Shown: positions 8,816-17,919 of the stretch, piece by piece | How positions within the stretch are numbered: position 1 is the first letter of the stretch | Layout: every line of letters begins with the position of its first letter | Source: JAYWXI01 sp036016955 | GTDB taxonomy: Bacteria; Bacteroidota; Bacteroidia; Flavobacteriales; Weeksellaceae | Assembly: GCF_036016955.1 (NCBI RefSeq) | Contig: NZ_JAYWXI010000002.1 | Coordinates: 124,001-188,000 of the forward strand | Reading direction: 5' to 3' | Length of the DNA stretch: 64,000 bases | Notes under the pieces: generated by a model | Seen by the model: the letters and a program-made list of their open reading frames with translations, nothing else | Database searches by the model: none | Told to the model about the DNA's origin: nothing | Program-made: the position numbers and the translations under genes

Positions 8816-10678
8816 ATGATTGACGAAATATACGATGTAATCGTGGTAGGTGCCGGACACGCCGGTTGTGAAGCCGCCGCTGCCGCTGCTAATTTGGGTT
8901 CAAAAACCCTCTTGATTACCATGAATATGCAAACCATCGGACAGATGAGCTGTAATCCAGCTATGGGTGGTATTGCCAAAGGGCAAATAGTAAGAGAAAT
9001 AGATGCCATGGGCGGTTATTCGGGAATTATTGCCGATAAATCTGCCATTCAATTCAAAATGCTCAATCTCTCGAAAGGTCCTGCAATGTGGTCGCCAAGA
9101 ACCCAAAATGACCGCATGCTCTTTGCCGAACAATGGCGCCTGGCTTTGGAACAAACACCAAACTTGGATTTTTTCCAAGACATGGTAAAACAATTAATCA
9201 TCGAGAATGGAAAAGCCGTAGGAGTTATCACCTCTTTAGGCATTAAAATAAAAGGTAAATCCGTCGTTTTAACCAACGGAACCTTCCTCAACGGATTAAT
9301 CCACGTGGGCGAAAAACAACTCGGCGGAGGACGAATGGGAGAACCCCGAGCTTTCGGCATCACCGAACAATTGGAAGAATTAGGTTTTCAGTCGGGACGA
9401 ATGAAAACAGGTACCCCACCACGTGTAGATGGAAGAAGCTTGGATTACAGTAAGATGGAAGAACAAAAAGGCGATGAAAATCCGGGTACTTTTTCTTATA
9501 TGAGCAGTTCCAAACTCACAAAACAAAGGAGTTGTCATATTGTTTACACCAACGAAACCGTGCATGAAATTCTTCGTGAAGGTTTCGACCGAAGCCCAAT
9601 GTTCAACGGAACAATCCAAAGTTTGGGTCCTCGTTACTGCCCGAGCATTGAGGATAAAATCAATCGTTTTGCTGAACGAACCAGGCATCAACTTTTTGTT
9701 GAACCCGAAGGATGGCATACCGTCGAAATCTACGTTAACGGTTTTAGTTCTTCTCTTCCGGAAGAAATTCAAATCAAGGCTATGAGACATATTCCCGGCT
9801 TTGAAAAGGTAAAAGTTTTCCGTCCCGGATACGCCATAGAATACGATTATTTCCCGCCCACCCAACTCCATCATACCTTGGAAACCAAATTGATCGAAAA
9901 CCTCTATTTTGCGGGGCAAATTAACGGTACCACAGGCTATGAAGAAGCTGCCGGACAAGGTCTTATTGCAGGGATTAATGCACATAATAAGGTTCACAGT
10001 AAAGAAGAATTCATCCTAAAAAGAGACGAAGCCTATATCGGCGTACTCATCGACGACCTGATTACAAAAGGTACAGAAGAACCTTACCGTATGTTTACCT
10101 CCAGAGCCGAATACCGACTTCTACTTCGTCAGGATAATGCCGATATTCGTTTGACCGAAAAATCCTATCATCTAGGACTGGCTAAAGAAGACCGTTTAAG
10201 AAAAGTAGAAGATAAAATCGAACAAAGCAGCAAACTGGAAGCTTTCCTTCGGGAAACCTCGCTTAAACCTAAGCAAATCAATCCAATACTGGAAAGCATT
10301 AATTCTTCTCCGGTGGATCAAGCTTACCGTGCTTCCCAAATTCTTACTCGACCCAATATGAAATTGGAGCTTTTAGAAAACATCGAAGAAATACGAAATA
10401 CCAGTTCAAATTATAGCGAAGAAGTTAGAGAACAAGCCGAAATCAATATAAAATACAAAGGCTATATCGACAAAGAAAGAGAAAACGTCGCAAAACTTCA
10501 ACGTATGGAAAACATCCGTATTCCTGAGGATTTTGATTTCAGCCAAGTGTCTTCACTATCAGCAGAAGCCAAACAAAAATTCAATCAAATCAAACCGAAA
10601 ACCATAGCCCAAGCCTCAAGAATCAGCGGGGTATCGCCTGCCGACATCAATGTATTGTTAATTTATTTAGGTCGATAA
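8816..10678 (+). CDS. mnmG: MnmG, tRNA wobble-uridine modification enzyme
   Basis: FAD-dependent partner of MnmE that installs the 5-carboxymethylaminomethyl group on wobble U34 of tRNAs. The 620-aa length is typical of the family. The dinucleotide fold VVGAGHAGCEAAAAAA is at the N-terminus, followed by SCNPAMGGIAKG, RMKTGTPPR and the C-terminal helical domain with EAGQGLIAG-type residues (EAAGQGLIAGINA). The gene sits between two parS palindromes. mnmG (gidA) is often near the origin in bacteria, which fits the oriC prediction at 13 kb. Confidence 0.97.
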   Translation: MIDEIYDVIVVGAGHAGCEAAAAAANLGSKTLLITMNMQTIGQMSCNPAMGGIAKGQIVREIDAMGGYSGIIADKSAIQFKMLNLSKGPAMWSPRTQNDRMLFAEQWRLALEQTPNLDFFQDMVKQLIIENGKAVGVITSLGIKIKGKSVVLTNGTFLNGLIHVGEKQLGGGRMGEPRAFGITEQLEELGFQSGRMKTGTPPRVDGRSLDYSKMEEQKGDENPGTFSYMSSSKLTKQRSCHIVYTNETVHEILREGFDRSPMFNGTIQSLGPRYCPSIEDKINRFAERTRHQLFVEPEGWHTVEIYVNGFSSSLPEEIQIKAMRHIPGFEKVKVFRPGYAIEYDYFPPTQLHHTLETKLIENLYFAGQINGTTGYEEAAGQGLIAGINAHNKVHSKEEFILKRDEAYIGVLIDDLITKGTEEPYRMFTSRAEYRLLLRQDNADIRLTEKSYHLGLAKEDRLRKVEDKIEQSSKLEAFLRETSLKPKQINPILESINSSPVDQAYRASQILTRPNMKLELLENIEEIRNTSSNYSEEVREQAEINIKYKGYIDKERENVAKLQRMENIRIPEDFDFSQVSSLSAEAKQKFNQIKPKTIAQASRISGVSPADINVLLIYLGR

Positions 10679-10686
10679 TTTCAAAT

Positions 10687-10702
10687 TGTTTCACGTGAAA
10701 CA
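10687..10702. promoter_or_regulatory. parS site 2
   Basis: A perfect TGTTTCACGTGAAACA 8 bp after the mnmG stop; the dyad extends to 10685-10704. It lies in the 48-bp gap between mnmG and the methyltransferase gene. Confidence 0.9.
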
Positions 10703-10726
10703 ATGGATTTATAATCCGTAAACTGC

Positions 10727-11545
10727 ATGAAAATAAAAGATCATTTTTTATCTCAAGAAACGTTTGAACTTCAAGAAACCTCTATTTCGGGGGTTCTAAA
10801 AACTCATCCCATTCCCGAGAATCTGGCTTCGTATTATGAAAGCAAAGCCTATATCTCGCATCATCAAGATAACGGAGGATGGAAAGAAAAACTATACAAA
10901 TTTGCCCAATCTTTTAATCTGAATTACAAACGAAACATCGTCTCAGCAATAACCTTCAAAAACGCAAGAGTCCTCGATTACGGATGTGGTGCGGGCGAAT
11001 TTGTCAAATTCATTGAGAATGATTTTGAAACCTATGGTTTTGAACCCAACGAAAAGGCACGAGCAGCTGCTGCAAAAAAGACAGAAAAAACAAAAATAAT
11101 AGAAAATATTGATCAAATCAAAGATCAAAGTTTGGAAGTCATTACCCTATGGCACGTTTTTGAACATATTGAAAATCAAGATGATATACTTGATAAATTT
11201 CGTAACAAACTCGTAGACAAAGGGATACTAATCATAGCAGTTCCCAATTACACGTCCTTTGATGCCCGTCATTACCAATCCCATTGGGCAGCCTACGATG
11301 TTCCCCGTCATTTGTATCACTTTTCAAAAAAAGGAATGCAACGATTTTTAGAAGAAAAAAACTGGACGCTCAAAAAAATAAAACCTCTCCTACTCGATTC
11401 GTTTTATATTTCCATTCTCAGCGAAAAATACAAAAAAAATCCTCTTTTTTGGCTCAAAGGAGGGATCATTGGAGCAATTTCTAATTTTAAAGCATCAAAA
11501 AACGGAGAATTTTCAAGTTTGATATATATTATCGAAAAAAAATAG
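10727..11545 (+). CDS. Class I SAM-dependent methyltransferase
   Basis: A 272-aa methyltransferase with motif I VLDYGCGAGEFVKF near residue 83 and an LWHVFEHI post-motif segment. The later ALPN-like VPNYTSFDA and the P-x-H-x-x-F-S arrangement (VPRHLYHFSKKGM) place it in the Methyltransf_23 group. These often modify small molecules, quinone-like or cell-surface glycan substrates; the substrate here is unknown. It follows mnmG and parS site 2. No membrane segment or signal peptide is seen. A terminator lies downstream. Confidence 0.85.
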   Translation: MKIKDHFLSQETFELQETSISGVLKTHPIPENLASYYESKAYISHHQDNGGWKEKLYKFAQSFNLNYKRNIVSAITFKNARVLDYGCGAGEFVKFIENDFETYGFEPNEKARAAAAKKTEKTKIIENIDQIKDQSLEVITLWHVFEHIENQDDILDKFRNKLVDKGILIIAVPNYTSFDARHYQSHWAAYDVPRHLYHFSKKGMQRFLEEKNWTLKKIKPLLLDSFYISILSEKYKKNPLFWLKGGIIGAISNFKASKNGEFSSLIYIIEKK

Positions 11546-11644
11546 TTATTCGATTTTTAAGCCATTTCTGAAAGCCATTTTTTTGACTTTTTTCAGGAAA
11601 AAATGAATTTGGAGCAAAAATAAGGTTCTTCTTCTTTCCAATAA

Positions 11645-11684
11645 AAAAATCGACCTTTGAAAATTCAAAGGTCGATTTTTAATT
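11645..11684. terminator. Bidirectional terminator between methyltransferase and pgk
   Basis: Inverted repeat ATCGACCTTTGAA / TTCAAAGGTCGAT with a 2-nt spacer, with A-runs before and T-runs after. It can serve both convergent genes. Confidence 0.85.
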
Positions 11685-11701
11685 TCTACTTGCAAAAAAT
11701 G

Positions 11702-12892
11702 TTATTTATTGATTGCCGCTACACCTGGAAGTTCTAAACCTTCCAAACTTTCCAGCATCGCTCCGCCTCCCGTAGAAACATAAGAGACCTTATCCGTATA
11801 ATCGTTTTGTTTCACGAATGCCACACTGTCGCCTCCCCCTACAAGAGAAAAAGCTCCTAATTTTGTCGCCTCGGCAATACTGTCTCCAAGAGCTTTCGTT
11901 CCATCAGCAAACGAAGGCATCTCAAACACGCCGATAGGACCATTCCACAAAATCGTACGAGAATTCATAATCACATCGTTAAAAATCTTGCGGGAGCGTT
12001 CGCCTGCATCCAGCCCCATCCAACCTTCCGGAATATCATAAATATCCACCACCTGCTTTTCGGCATCATTGCTGAAATTATCCGCTGCTACGGCATCCAC
12101 GGGAAGGTAAACTTTCACGTTTTTCTCCTTGGCTTTCTGCAGTATGTCTAAAGCAAGATCCATCTTATCTTCTTCTACGATGGAATTTCCAACATTTCCA
12201 CCAAGAGCCTTAATGAAAGTAAAAGACATCCCTCCGCCAATGATGAGATGATCCACCGCAGGCAAAATATTCTCTATAATGGTAATCTTAGTCGAAACTT
12301 TAGATCCTCCTAAAATAGCCAATACCGGTTTTTCCCCCGAATGAAGCACTTTATCAATCGCTTCCAACTCTTTGGCCATCAAAAGACCGAAAAATTTAGT
12401 TGAAGGAAAAAATTGAGCAATAACCGCCGTGGAAGCATGCTTACGATGGGCTGTACCAAAAGCATCATTCACATAGGCGTCCCCATGAGCAGCCAGTTTT
12501 TCCGCAAAAGCCTCATCCCCTTTTTCTTCCTGCTCATAGAACCTAAGATTCTCCAAGAGAAGAATTTCACCGGGTTTCAACTCGGAAGCCATTTTGGAAG
12601 CCTCTTCCCCAATGCAGTCGGCACAAAACTTCACTTCCTTTCCAAGTACTTTTTCAATCTCCGGAACAATATTTTTCAGCGAAAACTCTTCACTTACCTT
12701 TCCTTTTGGTCGTCCCAAATGCGTCATGAGAATCACCGAACCCCCGTCTCCGAGTATTTTATCAATTGTGGGTTTGGCTGCCACAATTCTCGTATTATCC
12801 GTTACTTTGAAGTCGGCACTTTGAGGGACGTTAAAATCCACTCTGACCAACGCTTTTTTGTCCTTGAAATCAAAATCTTTGATTGTTTTCAT
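11702..12892 (-). CDS. pgk: Phosphoglycerate kinase
   Basis: Glycolytic enzyme converting 1,3-bisphosphoglycerate and ADP to 3-phosphoglycerate and ATP. The 396-aa length and motifs are canonical: VRVDFNVP at the N-terminus, DAFGTAHRKHAST, ILGGSKVSTK, WNGPIGVFE, and GGGDSVAFV near the C-terminus. It is transcribed away from the candidate origin. It is the last gene before the skew switch; its promoter (-7 at 12924-12931) lies at the edge of the origin gap. Confidence 0.97.
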   Translation of the reverse strand: MKTIKDFDFKDKKALVRVDFNVPQSADFKVTDNTRIVAAKPTIDKILGDGGSVILMTHLGRPKGKVSEEFSLKNIVPEIEKVLGKEVKFCADCIGEEASKMASELKPGEILLLENLRFYEQEEKGDEAFAEKLAAHGDAYVNDAFGTAHRKHASTAVIAQFFPSTKFFGLLMAKELEAIDKVLHSGEKPVLAILGGSKVSTKITIIENILPAVDHLIIGGGMSFTFIKALGGNVGNSIVEEDKMDLALDILQKAKEKNVKVYLPVDAVAADNFSNDAEKQVVDIYDIPEGWMGLDAGERSRKIFNDVIMNSRTILWNGPIGVFEMPSFADGTKALGDSIAEATKLGAFSLVGGGDSVAFVKQNDYTDKVSYVSTGGGAMLESLEGLELPGVAAINK

Positions 12893-12923
12893 AATACTAT
12901 TCTGAGTTTGTTAGATCCTGACA

Positions 12924-12931
12924 CAAATTTA
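12924..12931 (-). promoter_or_regulatory. -7 element for pgk
   Basis: On the minus strand TAAATTTG matches TAnnTTTG, 31 bp before the pgk ATG. A -33 element was not clear. Confidence 0.5.
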
Positions 12932-13119
12932 GCATTTTCGCGTGGGATTCCTATGAACTTTTTCCGGCAAATTTCCACACCGCCTCCTAACAATACTCAT
13001 TAACATCTTTTTGTTTTTTAAATAAAAAATAAATGTAGGTTGTTGTTATGTATTGTGAATTTTGGGGATAACTTTTCGGGGGATATTCTTACCGGTTTAT
13101 AGGGAGGTTATCAAGAGAG

Positions 13120-13182
13120 TTATACACAGTATAATTTTCTATTAATCATTATAAAACACTTTTTATTCACATTTGTGGATAA
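13120..13182. promoter_or_regulatory. DnaA-box cluster A
   Basis: Three boxes: TTATACACA (13120-13128, +), TTATTCACA (13163-13171, +) and a perfect TTATCCACA on the minus strand (TGTGGATAA, 13174-13182). The last two are 2 bp apart in inverted orientation. A one-mismatch box (TGGGGATAA) precedes them at 13063-13071. Confidence 0.75.
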
Positions 13183-13331
13183 TTAATATTACCGCTAGTT
13201 TAGGGATAATTTCTTTATGGAGAAACTAAGGATTTTAACCCTAAAAGAAAGTTGAAATACAAGATGGCATTTTCTTGGTGATTGTGTATTATGAATTTTA
13301 TTTCAATCGGGAAAGTTTATTTTTCTTAAAG

Positions 13332-13362
13332 TTTTCCACAGGGATTATGATTATTATTCACA
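13332..13362 (+). promoter_or_regulatory. DnaA-box cluster B
   Basis: TTTTCCACA (13332-13340, one mismatch to TTATCCACA) and TTATTCACA (13354-13362, fits TTATNCACA), same orientation, 22 bp start to start. Weaker one-mismatch boxes occur at 13283-13291 and 13484-13492. Confidence 0.65.
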
Positions 13363-13516
13363 TCAGGGTGTTGGTAAATGCAAGTAACTGATAAATAGAA
13401 TAATAAAAATTTAACACATAAGTTTTAGCTTTCATTTTCAGAGGATTACCTTGTCCTAAAATTTTATTTCCACGGAATTCCATTGGGGATAATTCGGTTT
13501 CTATGCGTAATAATGC

Positions 13517-13524
13517 TATTTTTG
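13517..13524 (+). promoter_or_regulatory. -7 element for rpiB
   Basis: TATTTTTG fits TAnnTTTG, 23 bp before the ATG at 13548. It supports that start over an upstream in-frame ATG at 13503. Confidence 0.5.
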
Positions 13525-13547
13525 TGGAAATACTAGCTCTAAATCTT

Positions 13548-13979
13548 ATGAAAAAACTGGCTATTGCCTGCGACCATGCCGGCTTCGAGTACAAAGAATT
13601 TCTGAAGGAACAGCTTTCTCCCTATTACGAAATTACCGACTATGGGACGCATTCGCTGGATTCGGTGGATTATCCCGATTTCGTTCATCCCGCCGCGGCA
13701 TCCGTGGAAAAAGGAGAAAATGAAAAAGGCTTGTTGATCTGTGGCAGTGGCCAAGGCGTACAACTTTCGGCCAATAAACACCAAGGCGTGCGCTGTGCAT
13801 TATGCTGGATGCCCGAATTGGCGGTTTTGGCAAGGGCGCACAACGATTGTAATATGGTGGCTATTCCGGCTCGTTTTATTTCGAAGGAATTGGCTTTGGA
13901 CATCGTCAAAAAATTTCTTAGCACGGATTTTGAAGGAGGTAGACACGAGAACCGTGTTCGTAAAATTTCCTGCATTTAG
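13548..13979 (+). CDS. rpiB: Ribose-5-phosphate isomerase B
   Basis: Interconverts ribose-5-phosphate and ribulose-5-phosphate in the pentose phosphate pathway. The 143-aa length is normal when starting at MKKLAIACDHAGFEYK. Catalytic Cys is in LLICGSGQGV, and the substrate-binding RAHNDCNMVAIPAR and C-terminal GGRHENRV are family hallmarks. It is the first gene to the right of the candidate origin, about 110 bp upstream of rnr. An upstream start at 13503 would add 15 residues without family support. Confidence 0.93.
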   Translation: MKKLAIACDHAGFEYKEFLKEQLSPYYEITDYGTHSLDSVDYPDFVHPAAASVEKGENEKGLLICGSGQGVQLSANKHQGVRCALCWMPELAVLARAHNDCNMVAIPARFISKELALDIVKKFLSTDFEGGRHENRVRKISCI

Positions 13980-14088
13980 TCTTTCGGATTTTACTTCTCT
14001 CTGCAGGGGCGTTTTCTCTATGGTTCGTTTTAACAAGCGGAACGAAAGCGGGTTCTCTGTAACTTATTATTATTTATAACTTATTATT

Positions 14089-16242
14089 ATGGCAAAAAAA
14101 TCAAAATTTATATCCCAAAAAAACAACCATAAACTGCAAGAGTTAGGAAGGAAAATTCTGGCTTTCATGAATGGCCAATCGGATAAAATCTACAATTACA
14201 AACAAATTGCGGACGGTGTCGATCATAAGAATCCCAGACAGAGGGAGTTGGTAATCCAGTCGATTCATCGTCTTTTGGCCGAAGACCGCATCAAGGAGGT
14301 GGAAAAGGGCAAATACATTATTAATTTGGAGATCAAGGGCACTCTTACGGGAATTATTGACTTCAGCCAAAACGGAAACGCTTATGTGGATGTGGAAGGG
14401 CTGGAAGAAGATATCTTCATTCATTCCAAAAACGTGAAGGATGCTTTGCAGGGCGATAAGGTTCTTATCGTTACATACCACTATAAGGGAAGACGGATGG
14501 AAGGTTCCGTTTTGGAAGTGATCGAAAGAAACAAAACCGAATTTGTGGGCACTTTGGATTATATCCGTCACAAGGATTTCGGTTTTGTGGTTTGCGACCG
14601 TAAAGTGATTAATACCGACATTTTTGTTAGGAAGGAGAATTTTAACGGTGCGACACACGGTGATAAAGTGGTGGTTAAGATGCAGGATTGGAAAGCCGGC
14701 GAGAAAAATCCGGAAGGCGAAATTCTCCAGGTTTTGGGAACTCCGGGAGAGCACGAAACCGAAATTCATTCGATTCTTGCCGAATACGGCCTGCCTTACC
14801 ATTTTCCTGAAGAGGTGGAAAAAGAAGCCGATGCCATTGACCGCGAAATAAGAGAGGAAGAAGTTGCCAAGCGTTGGGATATGCGCCAAACGCTTACCTT
14901 CACCATCGACCCTAAAGACGCTAAAGATTTCGACGATGCCCTCTCTTTACGGAAATTGGATAACGGAAACTGGGAAATCGGGGTGCACATTGCCGATGTT
15001 TCGCACTATGTGCGGCCGGGGACGCTTCTGGATGAGGAGGCTTATCAGCGTGCTACGTCGGTTTATTTGGTAGACCGCGTGGTTCCGATGCTGCCCGAGG
15101 TGCTTAGTAACGGGGTTTGTTCGCTCAGGCCGAACGAAGACAAATACACTTTTTCGGCTGTTTTCGAAATGGACGAAAAAGCCCGTATTCTGAAACAATG
15201 GTTTGGCCGTACGGTAACCCATTCGGACAGACGATTTACCTATGAGGAAGCCCAAGAACGCATTGAAAGCGGTGAAGGCGATTTGGCCGAGGAAATTTTG
15301 GTATTGGATCGTTTGGCAAAAATTCTCAGGGACGAACGGATAAAAAATGGAGCAATTACGTTTGACCGTAGCGAGGTGCGTTTTAATTTGGACGAAAATA
15401 ATGACCCTATAGGGGTTTATTTCAAAATCAGTAAGGATTCGAATCACTTGATTGAAGAATTCATGCTTTTGGCCAACCGTAAAGTGTCGGAATATGTGTC
15501 TTTGGGACGCAAGTCGGAGCCGACTCAAAATACGTTTATCTATCGGGTGCACGACGATCCCGATCCGGCAAAATTGGAGTCTCTCAAAGAATTCGTAGGC
15601 ACTTTTGGTTATAAAATGAACATTTCCAATACCAAAAATACCACCCAAAGCATCAATAAATTATTGAAAGATGTAAAGGGGAAAGGGGAAGAAAACATGA
15701 TTGAAACCCTTGCGATGCGTTCGATGAGTAAGGCGGTGTATTCCACGGATCCTATCGGGCATTACGGATTGGGGTTTGAATATTATTCGCATTTTACCTC
15801 GCCTATACGAAGGTATCCCGACTTGATAGCCCACCGTTTGCTTCAGCACTACCTTGACGGGGGAAAATCTCCCAATAAGGCGGAAGTGGAAGAACAATCC
15901 AAACATTGCTCGGCGATGGAGAGGCTGGCTTCCGATGCGGAGAGGGACAGTATCAAGTATATGCAGGTTAAATTTATGGATAAGCATATTGGTGAAATCT
16001 TTGAAGGAGTAATTTCCGGCGTGGCCGAATTTGGTTTTTGGGTGGAAATTCCCGAAAACGGTGCCGAGGGACTCATTAAACTTCGGGATCTTACCGATGA
16101 CAGTTACCTTTACGATGCTAAAAATCATGCGGTATTCGGAACACGTCACGGAAAGCAGTTTCAGTTGGGGGATACCGTAAAAATCAAAGTAATGAAGGCC
16201 AATCTTATTCAGAAGCAGTTGGACTTCAAGATTGTGGAATAA
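14089..16242 (+). CDS. rnr: Ribonuclease R
   Basis: A processive 3'-5' exoribonuclease that degrades structured RNA in the cytoplasm. The 717-aa protein has the expected order: N-terminal winged-helix-like segment (KIYNYKQIADGV), cold-shock OB domains with GTLTGIIDFSQNGNAYV and EFVGTLDYIRHKDFGFV, the RNB catalytic core with TIDPKDAKDFDDALSL (metal-binding Asp near residue 280) and SPIRRYPDLIAHR, and a C-terminal S1 domain (EIFEGVISGVAEFGFWVE). It is followed 44 bp later by the LysE-type gene, which has its own promoter. Confidence 0.97.
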   Translation: MAKKSKFISQKNNHKLQELGRKILAFMNGQSDKIYNYKQIADGVDHKNPRQRELVIQSIHRLLAEDRIKEVEKGKYIINLEIKGTLTGIIDFSQNGNAYVDVEGLEEDIFIHSKNVKDALQGDKVLIVTYHYKGRRMEGSVLEVIERNKTEFVGTLDYIRHKDFGFVVCDRKVINTDIFVRKENFNGATHGDKVVVKMQDWKAGEKNPEGEILQVLGTPGEHETEIHSILAEYGLPYHFPEEVEKEADAIDREIREEEVAKRWDMRQTLTFTIDPKDAKDFDDALSLRKLDNGNWEIGVHIADVSHYVRPGTLLDEEAYQRATSVYLVDRVVPMLPEVLSNGVCSLRPNEDKYTFSAVFEMDEKARILKQWFGRTVTHSDRRFTYEEAQERIESGEGDLAEEILVLDRLAKILRDERIKNGAITFDRSEVRFNLDENNDPIGVYFKISKDSNHLIEEFMLLANRKVSEYVSLGRKSEPTQNTFIYRVHDDPDPAKLESLKEFVGTFGYKMNISNTKNTTQSINKLLKDVKGKGEENMIETLAMRSMSKAVYSTDPIGHYGLGFEYYSHFTSPIRRYPDLIAHRLLQHYLDGGKSPNKAEVEEQSKHCSAMERLASDAERDSIKYMQVKFMDKHIGEIFEGVISGVAEFGFWVEIPENGAEGLIKLRDLTDDSYLYDAKNHAVFGTRHGKQFQLGDTVKIKVMKANLIQKQLDFKIVE

Positions 16243-16261
16243 TGCTTTTCTTTTAACTTTG
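16232..16261 (+). promoter_or_regulatory. Promoter for the LysE-ldcA-yraN operon
   Basis: TTG (16232-16234) and TAACTTTG (16254-16261) are separated by 19 bp, fitting the Bacteroidota -33/-7 arrangement. The -33 element lies in the last codons of rnr. Confidence 0.6.
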
Positions 16262-16286
16262 TGGGGGATTATTTATTTTGAATTAA

Positions 16287-16979
16287 ATGATAGAACTTAT
16301 CCTTTCTGCCGTTGCTTTGGGATTGATGTTGAGTTTGGTGTTTATCGGGCCGATTTTTTTCCTTCTGATAGAAACCAGTTTTATTCGGGGTTCGCGGCAT
16401 GCTCTTGCTTTGGATTTGGGAGTGATTATGGCGGACGTGCTGTGCATTGCGGCGGCTTATTTTGCCAGTGGCGATATTGTTCATCTTATTGACCAATACC
16501 CTGGTTTTTATCGCATAACGGCTTTTATTGTCTTTATGTACGGTATTTTTATGATGCTTACCAAAACCAAGATGAACCTTCCCAAGGAGCAAAAATTGTT
16601 TTCTCAGAGTTACTTTAAAACGTTTGTTAACGGGTTTCTTTTCAATTTGCTTAATGTGGGGGTTATTTTATTTTGGTTGGTAACGGTGATTTCCGTTCGG
16701 AACCAATACCCTGAGACGGAAGACTTTCTGTTGTATATCGGGGTGGTAATTCTAACGTATTTGGGTGTGGATTTGCTTAAAATCATTTTGGCAAAGCAGT
16801 TTCATAAGCGAATCACTCAGAATGTGGCTAATTTCATTCGGCGTTCGGTGGGGGTGGTTCTTATTTTGTTCAGTTTTTTCATATTTTCCCAAAGTTTCAA
16901 GAAATTTAATCAGTTTGACAAACGGTTGGAAGAGGCCGAAAAACAAGAGGTAAAAATCCCCAAAAAACAAAATCAATGA
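16287..16979 (+). CDS. LysE-family transporter
   Basis: A 230-aa inner-membrane protein with about six hydrophobic segments (residues ~1-27, 45-65, 75-92, 112-135, 147-165, 185-203). The N-terminal ALGLMLSLVFIGPIFFLLIETSFIRGSRHAL matches the LysE/RhtB amino-acid exporter layout (GPIFFLL-x-G pattern, here with an acidic residue instead). The C-terminus is charged (KRLEEAEKQEVKIPKKQ). Substrate unknown. Its stop overlaps the ldcA start by 4 bp (ATGA), so the two are coupled. Confidence 0.8.
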   Translation: MIELILSAVALGLMLSLVFIGPIFFLLIETSFIRGSRHALALDLGVIMADVLCIAAAYFASGDIVHLIDQYPGFYRITAFIVFMYGIFMMLTKTKMNLPKEQKLFSQSYFKTFVNGFLFNLLNVGVILFWLVTVISVRNQYPETEDFLLYIGVVILTYLGVDLLKIILAKQFHKRITQNVANFIRRSVGVVLILFSFFIFSQSFKKFNQFDKRLEEAEKQEVKIPKKQNQ

Positions 16980-17914
16980 CAAAACATATAACCCATCCCG
17001 AAAAATTAAAAAAAGGCGATAAAATCGCAATCGTATCGCCTGCAGGAGCTTTGTCCGAAGGGGATTTGGATAGAGGTATTGCCCAAATAGAAGCTCGGGG
17101 TTATGTTCCGGTGTTGGGAAAACATCTTTATACGCGTTATGCCAACGGTTATAACTATGCGGGTACGGAAAAACAGCGGTTGAGTGATATGAACTGGGCG
17201 CTCAACGACGAGGAAATTTCGGCGGTTTGGGCTTCCAGAGGGGGGTATGGCTGCCAGCATCTTCTAAAACATTTGCGTCTTGGTGGCTACCGCAAAAAAC
17301 CGAAATGGTATATCGGGTATTCGGATAATACTGTCATACAGGCTCTTCTTTTGAAGAGAGGATTTTCGTCGATTCATGGCCAAACACTAAAAACGGCTTC
17401 ATTTGGGGTTTGTTCTCAGGCTTACGAGGGGATTTTTGAGGTATTGGAGGGCGGACGCCCAATCTATACTTTGCAGGCGCATCCGCTGAATCGCAAGGGG
17501 CAAGCTGAGGGCATTTTGGTGGGCGGTAACTTGGCTTTGATTTATGCGTTGCTCGGAACGGCTTATTCGTTCGATTTCAAGGATAAAATTTTGTTCATTG
17601 AGGAGATAGGAGAGCCTTTTTATGCTTTGGATCGGATGCTCATGGCTTTAGAACTGGCCGGAGTATTCCGAAAAATCAAAGGATTGGTGATCGGCGGAAT
17701 GACCAACATGGGTAAAGAAGGCGATAACGAACAGTACGAGGCTAGTTTTGACGATTTTGCTTACCAAATCATTGCCGAACGCATTAAACAGTATGATTTT
17801 CCTGTGCTATTTGGTTTTCCCAATGGGCATATTTTCGATAACCGTCCGTTGGTCATCGGGGCTAAAACTCGCCTAAAAGTGGATGGAGAGTCTATTTTGT
17901 CCTTTGAAAATTAA
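16976..17914 (+). CDS. ldcA: LD-carboxypeptidase (peptidase S66)
   Basis: Removes the terminal D-Ala from murein tetrapeptides in cytoplasmic peptidoglycan recycling. The 312-aa protein carries the S66 triad regions: Ser in YIGYSDNTVI near residue 114, Glu in FIEEIGEPFYALDRML near residue 209, and His in FGFPNGH near residue 282. It has no signal peptide, consistent with a cytoplasmic enzyme. It overlaps the LysE gene by 4 bp and is 5 bp from yraN, forming one operon. Together with AmgK/MurU-like proteins in this window it points to active wall recycling. Confidence 0.92.
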   Translation: MTKHITHPEKLKKGDKIAIVSPAGALSEGDLDRGIAQIEARGYVPVLGKHLYTRYANGYNYAGTEKQRLSDMNWALNDEEISAVWASRGGYGCQHLLKHLRLGGYRKKPKWYIGYSDNTVIQALLLKRGFSSIHGQTLKTASFGVCSQAYEGIFEVLEGGRPIYTLQAHPLNRKGQAEGILVGGNLALIYALLGTAYSFDFKDKILFIEEIGEPFYALDRMLMALELAGVFRKIKGLVIGGMTNMGKEGDNEQYEASFDDFAYQIIAERIKQYDFPVLFGFPNGHIFDNRPLVIGAKTRLKVDGESILSFEN

Positions 17915-17919
17915 ATCTG

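Larger units (their letters stand above)
13020..13500. other. Candidate chromosomal replication origin (oriC)
   Basis: An AT-rich non-coding stretch in the 655-bp gap between pgk and rpiB. It holds a cluster of DnaA-box-like sequences (TTATNCACA) and AT-rich tracts that could unwind, for example 13130-13170 and 13380-13430. The + strand changes from C>G on the left to G>C on the right across it: hand counts of single 60-base lines inside + strand genes give 6 G/19 C at 9841-9900 (mnmG) and 21 G/9 C at 14641-14700 (rnr). Three parS sites flank it. No gene is seen here. dnaA is not adjacent, which is common outside Proteobacteria and Firmicutes. Confidence 0.8.
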
